Assembly (NCBI GenBank): GCA_947624255.1
Contig: CANQJO010000003.1
Location: 121,057-185,056 of the forward strand
DNA length: 64,000 nucleotides
From: an uncultured Ruminococcus sp.
GTDB lineage: Bacteria > Bacillota > Clostridia > Oscillospirales > Ruminococcaceae
Direction: 5' to 3'
Part shown: positions 62,645 through 64,000 of the stretch, piece by piece
How positions within the stretch are numbered: position 1 is the stretch's first letter
Layout: each line of letters opens with the position of its first letter
The notes under the pieces: model-generated
The model's database searches: none
The model's input: only the letters and a program-made list of their open reading frames with translations
Told to the model about the DNA's origin: nothing
Made by a program: the position numbers and the translations under genes

Positions 62645-63823
62645 ATGAAGAAACCGTTAAACATCACATTTGATACAAATATATTTGATGAGAATAATTT
62701 TGATTTAAGTGAAAACTCTACATTATCTCAATTGATTAAATATGTACAACAAGGCGATATAACAGTGTTCCTTAGTAATATTGTTATTGGAGAAATGAAG
62801 CAACACTGCAAAGATTATGCAAAACACATTACTACTAAATTGCGCAAAACCAGGGATGACCTATTGAAAGGCTCATTCGATGGTAACAATGGGAAAAAGC
62901 ATCATAGTGTTTCAGAAGATTTTATCAACGCTATAGGTTATCCATATGCTATACAAATACCGGATAAAACTGAAGCTGAACAAGCTGCTGTAACTTATAT
63001 TGAGCGTTTTATCAAGTCTGCAAAAGTTAATGTGATGAATTCAGAGTCTGTCGATTTAGATCAGATTTTCTGCGATTACTTTGATACAAAGCCTCCATTT
63101 GAGATTGCAGAAAAGAAAAAGAATGAATTTCCTGATGCGGTAATTGCTGCTCAAATCAAAAACAGATTTAGTAATGCAGAACCAATTTACATAGTTACTA
63201 AAGATAATGGGCTAAAAAAAGCGTTTCAGGACATCTCATATTGCACAATAGTATCTTCGTTAGCAGAACTGTATCAGATTATCATTGATAAAACAAATGA
63301 ATATAAAGAAAGACTTGCTGAAGCCCAGGATATTATCAATTCTAAGATAGAAGAAATAAAGCGGCTTGTAAATGATGATTTAGATGATGAGTCAAAAATC
63401 ACACTTTCTGGTATGGAGTACGATAAAGATGGTATCTCAAGTGGTTATGATTATGATGAAATATACTTTACAGAGCATCATATAGATGATTTAAAGCTCT
63501 TTGTAATAGATCATTTTGATGATAATAGTATTATCGCTCGACTTAGATGTATAGCTTACATAGAAGCTGAATGTAGCTATGATGATTATGAAAATGCGGT
63601 TTGGGATTCCGAAGATAAAGAATATATGTTTCTCGATAGAATTACTATTGTTGAAAAACATCAGGTAAGATTTGCAATTAGAGTAGTTATTGACCGTAAT
63701 AATGACAATATTGTTGAGTCATTAAAATTTCACGTATTTTTAGGCGGTGATAGTAGACTGGATCGTCACGAAAAGGAAGATAAGTCTCCAGAGATTGAAT
63801 ACTATAATAATTCTGATGAATAA
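62645..63823 (+). CDS. PIN-domain protein (DUF4935-like RNase)
   Basis: The 392-aa product opens with a PIN nuclease domain: TFDTNIFDENN gives the first Asp, VIGEMKQHC the Glu, EFPDAVIAAQI the second Asp, and VTKDNGLKKAF the third. These four acidic residues form the metal site of PIN RNases. The C-terminal 180 residues are charged and contain many Asp/Tyr clusters (for example GYDYDEIYF). Larger PIN proteins of the DUF4935 group occur in defence islands. It lies in an AT-rich stretch with the XRE and small-protein genes. An RNA-cutting toxin or defence effector role is inferred. Confidence 0.8.
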   Translation: MKKPLNITFDTNIFDENNFDLSENSTLSQLIKYVQQGDITVFLSNIVIGEMKQHCKDYAKHITTKLRKTRDDLLKGSFDGNNGKKHHSVSEDFINAIGYPYAIQIPDKTEAEQAAVTYIERFIKSAKVNVMNSESVDLDQIFCDYFDTKPPFEIAEKKKNEFPDAVIAAQIKNRFSNAEPIYIVTKDNGLKKAFQDISYCTIVSSLAELYQIIIDKTNEYKERLAEAQDIINSKIEEIKRLVNDDLDDESKITLSGMEYDKDGISSGYDYDEIYFTEHHIDDLKLFVIDHFDDNSIIARLRCIAYIEAECSYDDYENAVWDSEDKEYMFLDRITIVEKHQVRFAIRVVIDRNNDNIVESLKFHVFLGGDSRLDRHEKEDKSPEIEYYNNSDE

Positions 63824-63846
63824 TTAACTTGAAACTGATTAAAAAC

Positions 63847-63878
63847 AGAGCGAATTGCCGTTTTCGACAACTCGCTCT
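63847..63878. terminator. Probable bidirectional terminator after the PIN gene
   Basis: AGAGCGAATTG and CAACTCGCTCT form a stem with one mismatch and a 10-base loop, followed by TATGC on the plus strand and TGTTTTTAATC on the minus strand. It separates the PIN gene from a convergent gene. Confidence 0.65.
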
Positions 63879-63886
63879 TATGCTTA

Positions 63887-64000
63887 TTAGTCCTCATCAC
63901 TACACTCATCAAGCCCGTGAAGTAGCTGAATATAAACGCACTCAGCTCGGTCATGTTCCTCGCCATCTGTTGACATCATCATTTCAAGAAAATATGACTT
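63887..64000 (-). CDS. Partial CDS, C-terminal 37 residues, unknown
   Basis: A minus-strand frame enters from beyond the window and stops at TAA 63889-63887. The visible 37 residues are acidic and Met-rich, and end YIQLLHGLDECSDED. It lies convergent to the PIN gene, with the terminator between. Nothing more can be said without the upstream sequence; it is truncated by the window edge. Confidence 0.6.
   Translation of the reverse strand, partial: KSYFLEMMMSTDGEEHDRAECVYIQLLHGLDECSDED

Noticed and set aside
52691..64000. Integrative element with integrase and attachment sites
   Set aside because: No integrase, relaxase, transposase, tRNA target or direct repeat pair was seen; the island character rests on content and base composition only.

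Overview
The window reads as chromosome from a spore-forming Gram-positive of the class Clostridia, most likely a Ruminococcus-like member of the Oscillospiraceae. The pointers are a secreted CAP-domain protein with a C-terminal type I dockerin (the cellulosome attachment module), a GerA-type spore germination operon, a SpoIID-family protein, HrcA/CIRCE heat-shock control, a T-box leader, perfect TTGACA/TATAAT promoters with 17-bp spacers and AGGAGG ribosome binding sites. The assignment below class level is inference.

Layout. 1-3.2 kb: parA-parB-serS on the plus strand, flanked by two perfect 16-bp parS sites, so this is probably the origin-proximal side. 3.2-6.9 kb (minus): SRP RNA, a TPR membrane protein, dnaX, ybaB and recR behind one consensus promoter. 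7-19.3 kb (minus): a very compact housekeeping run from citrate synthase through a lipoprotein, a two-component system, a DUF1385 protein, prmC, recA, recX, rimO, pgsA and a winged-helix regulator to the dockerin protein, ending in a strong terminator. 19.4-20.5 kb: a SpoIID-like gene. 20.5-36.6 kb (minus): branched-chain amino acid synthesis (leuA, ilvB, ilvN, ilvC, ilvD, leuC, leuD, leuB, ilvA) with ridA, a DUF815 ATPase, nadA, hydE and a cysteine-rich protein. leuA sits behind a T-box. ilvB sits behind a 30-codon leader peptide packed with isoleucine codons, followed by mutually exclusive hairpins, which is a classical ribosome-mediated attenuator. 37.2-48 kb (plus): a VanY-type carboxypeptidase, the hrcA-grpE-dnaK-dnaJ operon with CIRCE, three zinc-ribbon proteins and mscL. 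48-52.7 kb (minus): a germination operon (DUF421, DUF4363, GerAA, GerAB, a one-domain GerAC, a helical protein) with a candidate forespore sigma-factor promoter.

52.9-64 kb is an accessory island. Its core is a six-gene minus-strand operon with its own promoter: a dynamin-like GTPase (855 aa), a HerA/VirB4-like ATPase with a long Gly/Ser/Thr/Gln-rich insert (1237 aa), a DNA/RNA non-specific endonuclease with a YezG/DUF600-like immunity protein, and a HExxH metallopeptidase with a small partner. The two presumed effectors share an ungapped N-terminal motif (IKP, then FWKAEF at identical spacing) and are otherwise unrelated. That suggests a common docking or export tag read by the GTPase/ATPase machine. 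A SLOG-family nucleotide-sensor-like gene lies just upstream, and an AT-rich XRE regulator / small protein / PIN-domain cassette follows. I regard this operon as the candidate undescribed system.

A family of about 72-bp palindromic repeats (four copies, two of them partial) is scattered through intergenic spaces. No integrase, transposase, tRNA, rRNA or CRISPR array was recognised.
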